A stretch of DNA of 64,000 bases from Blastococcus sp. LR1 (GTDB lineage: Bacteria > Actinomycetota > Actinomycetes > Mycobacteriales > Geodermatophilaceae), in the NCBI RefSeq assembly GCF_020166105.1, contig NZ_JAIUJY010000006.1:62001-126000 (forward strand). Reading direction: 5' to 3'. Positions within the stretch are counted from its first letter, which is position 1. Every line of letters starts with the position of its first letter. Of this stretch, positions 24,830-34,101 are shown piece by piece. A program made the position numbers and the translations under genes. The notes under the pieces are model-generated. The model saw only the letters and a program-made list of their open reading frames with translations, had not been told where the DNA came from and ran no database searches.

Positions 24830-25960
24830 ATGGAGTCCACCGCCCGTCGTCCTCCGGCCGAGACGGGGACCACCCTCGGGGTGGAGGAGGAATTCCACCT
24901 CGTCGATCCCGAGACCTTCGCGCTCGCTCCCAGCCCCGGGCTGGCGGCCGCGGCGGTGCGCTCCGAGCTCGGCGAGCGGGTGCACGCCGAGATCACCACC
25001 ACCCAGCTGGAGACGGCGACCGGCGTCTGCCGCTCGCTCGGCGAGCTCCGGGCCGAGCTGACGACAGCGCGGGCGCAGGCCCGGTCGGCGGCGGCCGACG
25101 CCGGTGTGGCGTTGCTCGCGGCGTCGACCCACCCGTTCGCCGGCTGGCGCGAGCAGGTGATCACCCCGGACCCGCGCTACGAGGCGATGGTGGACCGGTG
25201 GGCCGGTCTCGCCCTGCGTCAGGACATCGCCGGCTGCCACGTGCACGTGGGCGTCCCCGACGTGGAGACGGCGGTCGCCGTGCTGGACCGGGCCCGGCCC
25301 TACCTGCCGCTGCTGCTGGCGATGACGGGCAGCTCGCCGTTCCACGACGGCGCCGACACCGGCTACGAGAGCTACCGGACGCTCTGGTGGGGCCGCTGGC
25401 CGCACACCGGCATCCCCGAGCCGCTGGGCACCGAGGCCGGCTACCGCGAGGTGGTCGACGGGCTGGTCGCGGCCGGCGTGGTCGGCGACGCGTCGCACCT
25501 CTACTGGGACGTGCGCCCCTCCTCCCACCTGCCCACGCTGGAGTTCCGGCTGGCCGACGTGTGCACCGACCTGGACGACGTCGTGCTGCACGCGGCCCTG
25601 GTGCGCTCGCTCGTGCGGGTGCTGGCTGCCCGCGCCGAGCGAGGGGAGCCGGTGCCGCAGCCCCGCCGCGAGCTGCTGCGGGCGGCGCGCTGGCGAGCCG
25701 CCCGCGACGGCATCAGCGGTCAGCTGTTCGATCCGCTGGCCGGGCACGTCGTCGACGCACGGACGGCGGTGGAGCGGCTGCTCGCCGAACTGGCCGACGA
25801 CCTCGCCGAGCGCGGGGAGGAGGACGAGGTGCGCGCGCTGGTGGGGCAGCTGTTCGCCAGGGGCACCTCGGCGGTGCGGCAGCGGGCCACCTGGCGGCGG
25901 ACGGGCGACCTGCGCGAGGTCGCCGCCGCGATCGTCCGCGAGGGGCAGGAGATCGGCTGA
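24830..25960 (+). CDS. Carboxylate-amine ligase, YbdK / GCS2 glutamate-cysteine ligase type
   Basis: 376 aa from ATG 24830, with AGGAGG seven bases upstream. The N-terminal TLGVEEEFHLVDPETFALAP motif is diagnostic of the GCS2 ATP-grasp-like family. CHVHVGVPD, then GTEAGYREVVDGLVAAGVV and DVRPSSHLPTLEFRLADV form the rest of the active site. The length fits the YbdK class, which forms gamma-glutamyl bonds weakly and is related to plant-type glutamate-cysteine ligases. Actinobacteria make mycothiol and sometimes ergothioneine. Since EgtA is a different branch, I leave the substrate open. Confidence 0.88.
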   Translation: MESTARRPPAETGTTLGVEEEFHLVDPETFALAPSPGLAAAAVRSELGERVHAEITTTQLETATGVCRSLGELRAELTTARAQARSAAADAGVALLAASTHPFAGWREQVITPDPRYEAMVDRWAGLALRQDIAGCHVHVGVPDVETAVAVLDRARPYLPLLLAMTGSSPFHDGADTGYESYRTLWWGRWPHTGIPEPLGTEAGYREVVDGLVAAGVVGDASHLYWDVRPSSHLPTLEFRLADVCTDLDDVVLHAALVRSLVRVLAARAERGEPVPQPRRELLRAARWRAARDGISGQLFDPLAGHVVDARTAVERLLAELADDLAERGEEDEVRALVGQLFARGTSAVRQRATWRRTGDLREVAAAIVREGQEIG

Positions 25961-25966
25961 GCGGGT

Positions 25967-26003
25967 GCACCGGCGGAACGGGGCGGATTCCGTCCGCCGG
26001 TGC
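25967..26003. terminator. Hairpin between convergent ligase and ndh genes
   Basis: GCACCGGCGGA (25967-25977) pairs with 25993-26003 around a 15-nt loop, just after the ligase stop and before the 3' end of ndh. Confidence 0.7.
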
Positions 26004-26008
26004 CGGGC

Positions 26009-27439
26009 TCAGGCGGATTCGCGGTTGGTGGCGTCCTCGTTCTCCGGGGAGGTGTTCTTCGGCCCCCCGGTCTTGGAGACCTCCCAGCCGGTGCCGAGCG
26101 TCTCGAGCGCGAGCCGCCCGTAGACCTGCTGCTGGGTGGCGACGCGCTCGGATCGGCCGCGGCCGAGGAAGCTGACCATCCAGTGCAGGACCGTGGTGAC
26201 GCGGCTCTTGAAGCCGACGATGTACATGAGGTGGACCACCAGCCACAGCACCCAGGCGATGAACCCGCTGAACTTGAACCTGCCGATGTCGGCCACCGCG
26301 GAGAACCGCGAGATCGTCGCCATCGAACCCTTGTCGAAGTACTTGAAGGGCTTCTCCTGAGGTGCCTTGCCGGTCGCGCGACGCTTGATGGTGTCCGCGG
26401 CGTAGCGGCCGCCCTGGATGGCGACCTGGGCGACGCCGGGCAGCTTGTCCAGCGCCATCATGTCGCCGACGACGTGGATCTCGGGGTGGCCGGGCAGCGT
26501 CAGGTCCGGCTGCACGGAGATGCGGCCCGCGCGGTCGACCTCGGCGCCGGTCTGCTCGCCGAGCATCCGACCGAGGCCGCTGGCCTGCACACCCGCGGCC
26601 CAGATCTTGGTGGCCGCGGGGATGCGGCGCGTCTGGTCGTCGGTGTCCTTGACCGTGAGGCCGTCGGCGTCGACGTCGACGACCATGGCGCCCAGCTGCA
26701 CCTCGACGCCGATGTCGTTGAGCTTGCGGCGGGCGGCGTTGCCGAGCTTCTCACCGAAGGGGGGCAGGACGGCCGGCGCGGCGTCGAGCAGGATCACCCG
26801 GGCGCTGCCGGGGTTGATCCGGCGGAAGTCGCGGCGGAGCGTGCGGCGGGCCAGCTCGGCGATCTGGCCGGCCATCTCCACGCCGGTCGGGCCGGCCCCG
26901 ACGACGACGAAGGTGAGCAGCCGGTCGATCTCGGCGGGGTCGGTGGCGATCTCGGCGAGCTCGAAGGCGCCGAAGATGCGGCCGCGGATCTCCAAGGCGT
27001 CGTCGATGCTCTTCATGCCGGGCGCGAACTCGGCGAACTGGTCGTTGCCGAAGTAGGACTGGCCGGCGCCGGCGGCCACGATCAGCTCGTCGTAGGGGTG
27101 CACCGTCGCGCGCCCGAGGATCTCCGAGGTCACCGTCCGGTTCTCGACGTCGATGGTCGTGACCTCGCCGAGCACCACGCGGGCATTCGTCTGCCGGCGC
27201 AGGATCTCGCGGGTGGCCGGGGCGATCTCGCCCTCGGAGAGGATGCCCGTGGCCACCTGGTAGAGCAGCGGCTGGAACAGGTGCTGGGCGGTCTTGCCGA
27301 TGAGGGTGATGTCCACCGGCGCCTTGTCCAGGGCGCGGGCGGCGAACAGGCCGCCGAAACCGGAGCCGACGATGACGACGCGCGGACGGCCGCCGGGGGT
27401 GGAGCTCGGGACGTCTGCGTGCGCTGGTGATGTCGTCAT
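26009..27439 (-). CDS. ndh: Type II NADH dehydrogenase
   Basis: 476 aa from ATG 27439; an ATG at 27451 sits too close to the GGGAGG site to be preferred. The first Rossmann fold is VVIVGSGFGGLFAARALDKA (FAD) and the second is FVVVGAGPTGVEMAGQIAEL (NADH). HLFQPLLYQVATGILSEGEI and the C-terminal AIQGGRYAADTIKRR are NDH-2 hallmarks. A hydrophobic stretch near residue ~400 (FIAWVLWLVVHLMYIVGF) holds it at the membrane. It oxidises NADH and reduces menaquinone without pumping protons. It is single and monocistronic, as in other actinobacteria. Confidence 0.94.
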   Translation of the reverse strand: MTTSPAHADVPSSTPGGRPRVVIVGSGFGGLFAARALDKAPVDITLIGKTAQHLFQPLLYQVATGILSEGEIAPATREILRRQTNARVVLGEVTTIDVENRTVTSEILGRATVHPYDELIVAAGAGQSYFGNDQFAEFAPGMKSIDDALEIRGRIFGAFELAEIATDPAEIDRLLTFVVVGAGPTGVEMAGQIAELARRTLRRDFRRINPGSARVILLDAAPAVLPPFGEKLGNAARRKLNDIGVEVQLGAMVVDVDADGLTVKDTDDQTRRIPAATKIWAAGVQASGLGRMLGEQTGAEVDRAGRISVQPDLTLPGHPEIHVVGDMMALDKLPGVAQVAIQGGRYAADTIKRRATGKAPQEKPFKYFDKGSMATISRFSAVADIGRFKFSGFIAWVLWLVVHLMYIVGFKSRVTTVLHWMVSFLGRGRSERVATQQQVYGRLALETLGTGWEVSKTGGPKNTSPENEDATNRESA

Positions 27440-27554
27440 GATGTTTCCCATCCTCCCACTCGGGCGCGGAGCAGCCCGCGCACTCCGGCGAGATGCAGCT
27501 CACACCGTGTGCACTGGGCTCGCGAGCACGGCGCCGGGCCGGTAGACCCTCGGG

Positions 27555-28217
27555 GTGCCCACTCCGGTGTCCCTCGTGCTGGTGCCCGGTCTGGGCCTGG
27601 ATGAACGTTCCTCGCGCCGGTTGCGCGAATTGATCCCCGGCGTCGTGGCGCGCCTGCCCGGGATGGGGAGGCCAGAGCCGGTCCCGTCGCTCCACGAGCT
27701 GGCCGCGGCGCTGCGGGCCGGGCTGCCCGACCGGCCGGTCGTGCTGGTCGGCCACTCGCAGAGCTGCCAAGTCGTCGCGCGGGCCGCGCACGACCCCCGG
27801 GTGACCGGCGTCGTCCTGTGCGGCCCCACGACCGATCCGCGGATGCGCCCGCTGCGGGTGCTGGCGTGGCGCTGGCTGCGGACCGCCGTCGCCGAGCCGT
27901 GGTGGCAGGTGCCGCTGGTGCTGGGCCAGTGGTGGCACACCGGGCCGCGGGCGATGACCGCGCTGTGGCGGACGGCTGCGCCCGAGCGGATCGAGGAGGA
28001 CCTGGCCGGGCTGCCGGTACCCGTCGTCGTCGTGCGCGGCTCCCGGGACGCCCTCTGTCCGGCCGACTGGGCCCGGCAGGTGGCTGCCGCGGCGTCGCGC
28101 GGGCAGCTGGTCGAGCTGCCCGGCGCGGCGCACATGACCCCGCAGACCCACCCGGAGCAGCTGGCCCGGATGGTCGGCGACTACTGGCCGTCGGTGCGGC
28201 CGCGCACCTCCGCATAG
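27555..28217 (+). CDS. Small α/β hydrolase
   Basis: 220 aa from GTG 27555. The core shows [17 protein letters not shown], nucleophile elbow [10 protein letters not shown], acid in [12 protein letters not shown], and a terminal His in [13 protein letters not shown]. This is a complete Ser-Asp-His set in a compact hydrolase. It lacks a signal peptide. Its last 37 bp overlap the 3' end of convergent xylB. Substrate unknown. Confidence 0.82.
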   Translation: MPTPVSLVLVPGLGLDERSSRRLRELIPGVVARLPGMGRPEPVPSLHELAAALRAGLPDRPVVLVGHSQSCQVVARAAHDPRVTGVVLCGPTTDPRMRPLRVLAWRWLRTAVAEPWWQVPLVLGQWWHTGPRAMTALWRTAAPERIEEDLAGLPVPVVVVRGSRDALCPADWARQVAAAASRGQLVELPGAAHMTPQTHPEQLARMVGDYWPSVRPRTSA

Positions 28218-29599
28218 CGCTCCCGGACGTGCGTCGCCGGCGCCGCGTCGAACTCCTGCAGCCCCGGCTGCGCCCACTCCGGCGCGGCGTCGGCGCCGGA
28301 GAGCACCCAGGCAGCCTGGCGCGCGGCGCCGTCGGCCACGTACTCGCCCGGCGGCGGCACGAGCACCGGCCGGCCGAAGATCCCGGGCGCCAGCTGCTGG
28401 ACGGCGGGGGAGCGGGCCGCACCGCCGATGAGCAGCACCCGCTCCACGGTGACGCCCTGCGCGACGACCGCCTCGATGCCGTCGGCGAGGCCGCACAGCA
28501 GCCCCTCGACCGCGGCCCGCGCCCAGTGCGCGGGCGTGGACGACCGCAGCGTCAGCCCGTGCACCGAGCCGGTGGCATTCGGCAGGTTCGGCGTCCGCTC
28601 GCCCTCCAGGTAGGGCACGAGCACCAGCCCGTCGGCGCCCGAGGGGGCCGACAGCGCCAGGTCCGAGAGCGTGGCGTGGTCGACGCCGAGGAGCGCGGCC
28701 GCGGCGTCGAGCACCCGGGCGGCGTTCATCGTGGCGACCAGCGGGAGGTGGTTGCCGGTGGCGTCGGCGAACCCGGCGACGGTGCCGGTCACGTCCGCGA
28801 CCGCGGTGGGCGTCACCGCCGACACGACGCCGGAGGTGCCGATCGAGACGACGACGTCGCCGGGCCGGGCGGCGAGACCGAGCGCGGCGGCGGCGTTGTC
28901 GCCGGTGCCGGGGCCGAGCACCGTGCGCCCGCCGGCCAGCGCCCCGACCCGCTCGGCCGGTCCGGCCACCCGTGGGACGGCGGGACGGCGACCGCGCATT
29001 GCGAGTTCCAGCAGGTCGAAGCGGTACTCGCCGGTGCGCGCCGACCAGTAGGCGGTGCCGCTGGCGTCGCCGCGGTCGGTGACCAGCGAGCCGAGGTCGC
29101 GGTCGGCCGAGAGCCGCCAGGTCAGCCAGTCGTGGGGGAGGCAGACGGCGGCGGTGCGGTCGGCGTTGGCGGGTTCGGCGTCGGCCAGCCAGCGCAGCTT
29201 CGTCGCGGTGAACGAGGCGACGGGAACCACGCCCACGGCGTCGGCCCAGGCCTGCCGGCCGGCCGCCTGGTCGCCGTCGCCGAGCTCGCGGATGAGGTCG
29301 GCGGCCGCCGGTGCGGAGCGGACGTCGTTCCACAGCAGGGCGTCGCGGACGACCTCGCCGCCGGCGTCCAGGCAGACCATGCCGTGCTGCTGGCCGCCGA
29401 CGGACAGCGCCTCGACGTCGTCCAGCCCGCCGGCCTCGGCGGCAGCGGTGCGGAACGCCTCCTCCCAGGCGCGGGGCGACACCTCGGTCCCGGCCGGGTG
29501 GGACGCGCGGCCGGAGCGCACCAGCTCGCCGGTGTCGGCGTCGCGCACCACGACCTTGCAGGCCTGCGTGGACGTGTCGACGCCCGCGACGAGCGTCAT
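28181..29599 (-). CDS. xylB: Xylulokinase
   Basis: 472 aa, FGGY family. N-terminal [19 protein letters not shown] is the phosphate-binding start. [12 protein letters not shown] and LLWNDVRS place the xylulose site, and [13 protein letters not shown], then [12 protein letters not shown] form the catalytic/ATP region. [16 protein letters not shown] closes the second half. It phosphorylates D-xylulose to xylulose 5-phosphate for the pentose phosphate pathway. It is divergent from the ROK-xylA operon across a shared regulatory region, which supports the assignment over other pentulose kinases. ATG 29599 has no clear ribosome binding site. Confidence 0.93.
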   Translation of the reverse strand: MTLVAGVDTSTQACKVVVRDADTGELVRSGRASHPAGTEVSPRAWEEAFRTAAAEAGGLDDVEALSVGGQQHGMVCLDAGGEVVRDALLWNDVRSAPAAADLIRELGDGDQAAGRQAWADAVGVVPVASFTATKLRWLADAEPANADRTAAVCLPHDWLTWRLSADRDLGSLVTDRGDASGTAYWSARTGEYRFDLLELAMRGRRPAVPRVAGPAERVGALAGGRTVLGPGTGDNAAAALGLAARPGDVVVSIGTSGVVSAVTPTAVADVTGTVAGFADATGNHLPLVATMNAARVLDAAAALLGVDHATLSDLALSAPSGADGLVLVPYLEGERTPNLPNATGSVHGLTLRSSTPAHWARAAVEGLLCGLADGIEAVVAQGVTVERVLLIGGAARSPAVQQLAPGIFGRPVLVPPPGEYVADGAARQAAWVLSGADAAPEWAQPGLQEFDAAPATHVRERYAEVRGRTDGQ

Positions 29600-29681
29600 C
29601 GGGCGGAGCCGGGGAGTGACAAGGAGGTCATGGGTTCGGCACCTTAGGCGGCTCCTCGGAGACCCGCGAGAGCGACTCGTC

Positions 29682-29731
29682 TTGACCGCCCGCACCGGCG
29701 GACCTAATTTGTTTGCGCAACGTACTAATTT
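29682..29731 (+). promoter_or_regulatory. xyl promoter with overlapping palindrome
   Basis: TTGACC (29682-29687) and TAATTT (29705-29710) are separated by exactly 17 bp, a good vegetative promoter for the ROK-xylA operon. TTGCGCAA (29713-29720) is a perfect 8-bp palindrome right after the -10. CTAATTT occurs at 29704-29710 and 29725-29731. Placement at the start site fits an operator for the ROK repressor that would also cover the divergent xylB side. Confidence 0.65.
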
Positions 29732-29755
29732 CGGCGATCGTGACGAGGGGGTGGC

Positions 29756-31054
29756 ATGACCGAGGAACCATCGCTCTACGACGGCTCGTCCGAGCGCCGC
29801 GCCCCGGCCGACCAGGCCACCGTCCGGCGCACCAACCTCGGGCTGGTCCTGCGCCACCTCCGCGACCACGGCCCGCGGTCCCGCGCACGCATCGCCCAGG
29901 AGACCGGCCTGAACAAGGCCACCGTGTCGAGCCTGGTGGCCGAGCTCGCCGAGCGACGGCTGGTCAGCGCCGGGGAGGTCGACCGGGCCGGATCGGTCGG
30001 ACGGCCCGGGCTGCTCGTGCACCTGGACGGCCGGTGCGTCTGCGGGATCGGCGTCGAGCTCAACGTCGACTACGTCGCGGTGCTCGTGCTCGACCTGCGC
30101 GGCGAGGTGCTGTTCGAGCGGCGGCACGCCCTCGACATCCCCTCGCTCGGCGCGGAGGAGACCCTCGACGCGGTCGCCGGCGCGGTGTCCGAGGCCGTCG
30201 CCGCGACCGCCGAGCTGGGCGCGCGCCCGGCGGGTGCGACCGTCGCCGTCGCCGGCCTGGTCCGCAGCGTCGACGGCGTCGTCACCCTGGCGCCCAACAT
30301 CGGCTGGAAGGACGTCGCGGTGCTCGACGGGCTCCGCGCCCGGCTCGGCGTCGACTTCCCGATCCGGGTCGAGAACGACGCCAACCTGTCGGCGATCGCC
30401 GAGTGGGCCATGGGTGCCGAGGCCCGCACGCCCGACCTCGTCTACCTCACCGGTGAGGTCGGTGTCGGTGGCGGCGTCATCGTCGCGGGCCGGCTGCTCC
30501 GCGGCGCCGGTGGCCTGTCCGGCGAGGTCGGCCACACGTCGCTCGGCGACCCCGACGTCGTCTGCGGCTGCGGACGGCGCGGGTGCTGGGAGACCGTCGT
30601 CGGCCTGGCCGCGCTGCTGCGCGCCGCCGCCGACCCCGGCGACCCGGTCCGCGACCCCGGCCGCGACCTGGAGACCCGGCTGGCCGAGGTGGCCCGCCGT
30701 GCGGAGGCCGGCGACCGGCGCACCCTCGACGCGCTCGCCCAGGTCGGGACGTCGCTCGGCACCGGCGCGGCCGTCCTGATCAACGTCTTCAATCCGCGGG
30801 TGGTGCTGCTCGGCGGTTACTTCGCCGTGCTGGGCCGGTTCCTCATGGAGCCTCTGCTCGCCGAGCTCGAGTCCCGCGTCCTGGGCCCGGGCATGGCCGG
30901 TGCCCGCGTCGTCCTCTCCACCCTCGGCTTCACCGCCGCCGTCCGGGGCGGCGCGCACGTCGCCCTCGAGTCGGTCTTCGACGACCCCACTCTCGTCCAC
31001 CAGGTCGACGACGACCTGGTGTCCCCGTCCGATCCGGAAAGAGAACCCGCATGA
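29756..31054 (+). CDS. xylR: ROK-family xylose repressor
   Basis: 432 aa. A winged helix ([20 protein letters not shown], then [20 protein letters not shown]) spans ~25-85, with the typical wing GSVGRPG. The sugar-kinase-like ROK domain follows, with [20 protein letters not shown] and [13 protein letters not shown]. The zinc motif is a His in GHTSLGD plus the cysteines of [11 protein letters not shown]-xylose or a derivative should relieve repression; that is inferred from linkage to xylA and xylB. Its ATGA overlap with xylA means repressor and isomerase are made together. The gene lies opposite xylB. Confidence 0.9.
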   Translation: MTEEPSLYDGSSERRAPADQATVRRTNLGLVLRHLRDHGPRSRARIAQETGLNKATVSSLVAELAERRLVSAGEVDRAGSVGRPGLLVHLDGRCVCGIGVELNVDYVAVLVLDLRGEVLFERRHALDIPSLGAEETLDAVAGAVSEAVAATAELGARPAGATVAVAGLVRSVDGVVTLAPNIGWKDVAVLDGLRARLGVDFPIRVENDANLSAIAEWAMGAEARTPDLVYLTGEVGVGGGVIVAGRLLRGAGGLSGEVGHTSLGDPDVVCGCGRRGCWETVVGLAALLRAAADPGDPVRDPGRDLETRLAEVARRAEAGDRRTLDALAQVGTSLGTGAAVLINVFNPRVVLLGGYFAVLGRFLMEPLLAELESRVLGPGMAGARVVLSTLGFTAAVRGGAHVALESVFDDPTLVHQVDDDLVSPSDPEREPA

Positions 31055-32214
31055 GCGACCGCTACACCCCCACCAAGGACGACAAGTTCAGCTTCGGCCT
31101 CTGGACCGTGGGCTGGCAGGGCGTCGACGTCTTCGGTGGCGCGGTGCGCCCGGTCCTGGACCCGGTCGAGTCGGTGCACCGGCTCGCCGAGCTCGGTGCC
31201 GCCGCCGTGACCTTCCACGACGACGACCTCGTTCCCGACGACGCCACCCGCGACGCCACCCTCGAGCGCTTCAAGAAGGCGCTGGCCGAGACCGGCGTCG
31301 GCGTCGAGATGGCCACCACCAACCTGTTCGGCGCCCCGGTCTTCAAGGACGGCGGGTTCACCGCCAACGACCGTGCCGTCCGCCGGTACGCGATCGCCAA
31401 GGTGCTGCGCAACATCGACCTGGCCGCCGAGCTGGGCGCGAAGACCTACGTGCTGTGGGGCGGCCGCGAGGGTGCGGAGTCCGGTGGCAGCAAGGACGTC
31501 TCGGCCGCGCTCGACCGCTACAAGGAGGGCCTCGACGTCCTCTGCTCCTACGTGCGGGAGAAGGGCTACGACATGCGCTTCGCCCTCGAGCCCAAGCCGA
31601 ACGAGCCGCGTGGCGACATCCTGCTGCCGACCATCGGGCACGCGATCGCGTTCATCAACGAGCTGGACGAGCCGACCCGCGTGGGCCTCAACCCCGAGGT
31701 CGGGCACGAGGAGATGGCCGGGCTGAACTTCGCCCAGGGCATCGCCCAGGCGCTGTGGCACGACAAGCTCTTCCACGTCGACCTCAACGGCCAGCACGGC
31801 CCGCGCTTCGACCAGGACCTGCGCTTCGGCGCCGGCAACCTGCGCGGCGCTTTCTGGACCGTCGACACCCTGCTGGGTGCCGGCTCCGGCAAGGCCTACG
31901 ACGGCTACCTGCACTTCGACTACAAGCCCCCGCGCACCGAGGACATCGACGGTGTCTGGGAGACCGCCCGCGCCTGCATGCGCAACTACCTGATCCTCAA
32001 GGAGAAGGCGCAGGCGTTCCGCGCGGACCCGGAGGTCGCCGAGGCGCTGGAGGCCGCTCGGGTGGCCGAGCTCGCCGTCCCGACCCTGGCCGAGGGCGAG
32101 TCGCTGGACGCGCTGCGCAACGAGGCTCACGACCCGGAGACCCTGGGGGCGCGCGGCCTGCAGTTCGAGCGGCTCGACCAGCTGGCGATGGAGCACCTGC
32201 TCGGCGTCCGCTGA
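31051..32214 (+). CDS. xylA: Xylose isomerase (class I)
   Basis: 387 aa, the usual length for actinobacterial class I xylose isomerases. The active site is complete: VTFHDDDL (catalytic His and Asp), [13 protein letters not shown] (metal Glu and Lys), [11 protein letters not shown] (Glu and His), and [19 protein letters not shown] (metal Asp cluster). It converts D-xylose to D-xylulose using two divalent metal ions. It is coupled to the ROK gene by ATGA and ended by a strong terminator. The last 44 bp of coding sequence are duplicated 1,112 bp downstream. Confidence 0.96.
   Translation: MSDRYTPTKDDKFSFGLWTVGWQGVDVFGGAVRPVLDPVESVHRLAELGAAAVTFHDDDLVPDDATRDATLERFKKALAETGVGVEMATTNLFGAPVFKDGGFTANDRAVRRYAIAKVLRNIDLAAELGAKTYVLWGGREGAESGGSKDVSAALDRYKEGLDVLCSYVREKGYDMRFALEPKPNEPRGDILLPTIGHAIAFINELDEPTRVGLNPEVGHEEMAGLNFAQGIAQALWHDKLFHVDLNGQHGPRFDQDLRFGAGNLRGAFWTVDTLLGAGSGKAYDGYLHFDYKPPRTEDIDGVWETARACMRNYLILKEKAQAFRADPEVAEALEAARVAELAVPTLAEGESLDALRNEAHDPETLGARGLQFERLDQLAMEHLLGVR
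32163..32206 (+). repeat. Direct repeat copy 1, inside the xylA 3' end
   Basis: This 44-bp stretch of xylA matches 33275-33318 at 42 of 44 positions. The two copies, in the same orientation and 1,112 bp apart, bracket the cupredoxin/membrane-protein cassette. Confidence 0.85.
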
Positions 32215-32219
32215 CCCGT

Positions 32220-32260
32220 ACCGGAGCGGGCGGGCGGGGTCACGGCCCGCCCGCTCCGGT
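32220..32260. terminator. Terminator after xylA
   Basis: ACCGGAGCGGGCGGG (32220-32234) pairs perfectly with 32246-32260 over 15 bp with an 11-nt loop, and also ends the convergent 126-aa gene. Confidence 0.85.
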
Positions 32261-32640
32261 CAGGCCCGTCGCCGGAAGGCGACGACGGCCAGCACGGCGA
32301 GGACGACCACTGCGGCGGCCTCGATCCAGAACGTCTCCGCCCACAGGGGCGCGGCCGTGGTCTCCACGAAGCCGAACAGCCCCACGGTGGTCGAGAGCAC
32401 CAGCGCCGCCAGGCTCCCCGCGGCGACCAGGGCGCCGGCGACGGCCACCCAGCGGAGCAGCCCCCGGAGGGGGATCAGGAGCAGTGCCGCGAGCAGGAAG
32501 CCGGCGGCGGCGTTGGCCAGGAATCCCGGGCCGATGACGTCGATGCTCCGGTAGCCGTCCCGCCACAGGTCGATGTGGATCCAGGCCATCGCGCCCAGGA
32601 CCACCGCGCCGGTCAGGCGCAGCGCCCACACGAGGGCCAT
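32260..32640 (-). CDS. Four-helix membrane protein coupled to a cupredoxin
   Basis: 126 aa with four hydrophobic segments, beginning MALVWALRLTGAVVLGAMAW. It ends in a basic FRRRA tail, right at the xylA terminator. Conserved-looking polar residues (HIDLWRDGYRSIDVIG) lie after the first helix. The ATG overlaps the stop of the cupredoxin gene (ATGA), so the pair is probably a unit that handles copper or electrons at the membrane. I do not recognise the family. Confidence 0.75.
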   Translation of the reverse strand: MALVWALRLTGAVVLGAMAWIHIDLWRDGYRSIDVIGPGFLANAAAGFLLAALLLIPLRGLLRWVAVAGALVAAGSLAALVLSTTVGLFGFVETTAAPLWAETFWIEAAAVVVLAVLAVVAFRRRA

Positions 32641-33113
32641 CAGGTGACCTGGACGGTCAGTTCCATGCCCATCGAGCGGTGCGCGCCGATGGAGCAGTAG
32701 AAGACGTACTCGCCGGGCTCGAGGTCCACCGTGACGGTGGTGGACTCGCCGGGGCCGATCGTGTCGGAGGCCGCGATGTCCTCGCCGTCCAGTTCCACGA
32801 CGAGGTCGTGGGTGGCGCTGCCGTCGTTGACGACCTCGATCTCGTAACTGCCGGCGGTGAGCTCCGACTCCTCCAGGGCGATGCTGAAGTCGTCCTCGGT
32901 CGCGGTGATGGTCTGGACGGCGCTCTCCGAGCCAGTGGACGACGAGGGCGCCGCCGACGACGAGGACGTCGACTCCTCGCTCGAGCTGGGGGCGGCGTCC
33001 GGGGTGTCCATGCCGCCGCTGCAGGCGGACACGGCGGCGAGGGCGCCGGCGAGCACTGCGGCCGCGGCGAGGCGGCGGGGGCGACCGACGATCCGGTGGG
33101 GGGTGCGGTACAT
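32640..33113 (-). CDS. Cupredoxin-domain lipoprotein
   Basis: 157 aa from ATG 33113, with GAGGAG seven bases upstream. The signal and lipobox LAAVSAC anchor Cys ~31 to the membrane. A Ser/Glu-rich linker of ~35 residues leads to a plastocyanin-like domain. The type-1 copper ligands are His in SATHDLVVE and Cys, His and Met in FYCSIGAHRSMGM. It probably shuttles electrons or stores copper on the outer face. It is cotranscribed with the membrane gene downstream and lies inside the segment bounded by the xylA-tail repeats. Confidence 0.88.
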   Translation of the reverse strand: MYRTPHRIVGRPRRLAAAAVLAGALAAVSACSGGMDTPDAAPSSSEESTSSSSAAPSSSTGSESAVQTITATEDDFSIALEESELTAGSYEIEVVNDGSATHDLVVELDGEDIAASDTIGPGESTTVTVDLEPGEYVFYCSIGAHRSMGMELTVQVT

Positions 33114-33274
33114 GGAGCACTCCTCGGGTAGGCGGGCCCGCCGCCAGGGTGCACGCGGGCCCCGCGCATCCCGGGCGACCGGTCGGCTACCGGGGATGTC
33201 AGGTGTTCGCACGCCGGGGCCGGGTCGGATGGGTGGCCCCGGCCCACCCGTCGACGACGCCCACGGCCCATGCG

Positions 33275-33318
33275 GTTCGAACGGCTCGACCAGCTGGCGA
33301 CGGAGCACCTGCTCGGCG
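33275..33318 (+). pseudogene. Orphan copy of the xylA 3' end
   Basis: A 44-bp remnant reads [15 protein letters not shown], against [15 protein letters not shown] at the true xylA terminus, with only two base differences. It is isolated, lacks any upstream xylA sequence, and lies 15 bp from the stop of the convergent 127-aa gene. It marks a duplication or recombination junction. Confidence 0.85.
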
Positions 33319-33332
33319 GTGGATGCGGCGGT

Positions 33333-33716
33333 TCAGGCCTGCAGCGCGAGGGCCAGGCAGCTGACGGCGAGCGCCGCGCTCACCGGCGTCATCACGAGCC
33401 GCTCGGCCCGGCTGCGGGAGAAGGCGTTCGGCAGGATGCTGACGGCGAAGTAGGCGGTCAGCAGCCAGATGCCGAGGTTCGGGCCGCTCTGGAGCTCCGG
33501 GTCCGAGGCCAGGAGGGCCGTGTCCCAGACGACGAGGGCGAACAGCACGTAGAGCACGATCGCGGCGGCGCTGCCGAATCGCCGACGCCGGGGGAGGACC
33601 TGGTGCGCGCCGCCCCACGTCAGGTGCCCCAGAGGTGCTCCGGCGATGAGCGCGACCTGGAGGACGGCGAGGCCGGCCAGGAGCGCGACGGCGACGACCG
33701 CCGGAACGACGACCAC
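33333..33716 (-). CDS. Hypothetical four-helix membrane protein
   Basis: 127 aa from GTG 33716. Hydrophobic segments open the protein (VVVPAVVAVALLAGLAVLQV), then FGSAAAIVLYVLFALVVWD, IWLLTAYFAVSILPNAFS and a C-terminal helix. A conserved-looking loop, GGAHQVLPRRRRFGSA, faces the cytoplasm. It lies seven bases downstream of the 113-aa gene and is likely cotranscribed with it. No function is suggested. Confidence 0.75.
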   Translation of the reverse strand: MVVVPAVVAVALLAGLAVLQVALIAGAPLGHLTWGGAHQVLPRRRRFGSAAAIVLYVLFALVVWDTALLASDPELQSGPNLGIWLLTAYFAVSILPNAFSRSRAERLVMTPVSAALAVSCLALALQA

Positions 33717-33722
33717 GAGCGG

Positions 33723-34064
33723 TCAGACCGAGAGCGTGGCGGCCAGCTCGGCGGCGTCGTCGGTGCCGACCAGCAGGGTGTCGTAGGGCTGGCCGCTCAA
33801 CCGCAGGCGGAGGGCGGGCTGGTTGCGGCGGACCGAGACGTAGGTCTTCTCGCCGCGCCGCCGCCAGGTGCCGATGGCGCGCAGGCCCGGCAGTCCGAGA
33901 CCCGGCGCCCGCAGTCCGCGCAGCGCGCCGAGGCCGGAGGGCACGGCCTCCGCGGAGGTCACGGCCGACAGCGGAACCTCGAGGTCCCGCAGCAGGCCGA
34001 ACACCTTCTCGGTGCCGGTGAGGGAGACCCGCAGGGCCCCGGGGCCGGTCTCGATCGTCGCCAT
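33723..34064 (-). CDS. Hypothetical protein, beta-rich
   Basis: 113 aa from ATG 34064, soluble. Strand-rich start (ALRVSLTGTEKVFGLLRDLE), then a basic segment AIGTWRRRGEKTYVSVRRNQ, and an alternating LRLRLSGQPYDTLLVGTDD. The pattern resembles small bacterial PH-like domains but I cannot assign it firmly. The next gene on the strand is the DoxX-like gene 37 bp upstream. Confidence 0.7.
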   Translation of the reverse strand: MATIETGPGALRVSLTGTEKVFGLLRDLEVPLSAVTSAEAVPSGLGALRGLRAPGLGLPGLRAIGTWRRRGEKTYVSVRRNQPALRLRLSGQPYDTLLVGTDDAAELAATLSV

Positions 34065-34101
34065 GACGCCGACGCTCTCACACCGGGGCCGCTCCGCGAG
34101 G

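Noticed and set aside
29641..29755. A long symmetrical xyl operator built from TAATT half-sites.
   Set aside because: Only TTGCGCAA is a true palindrome; the CTAATTT copies are direct, not inverted, so a longer dyad was not claimed.
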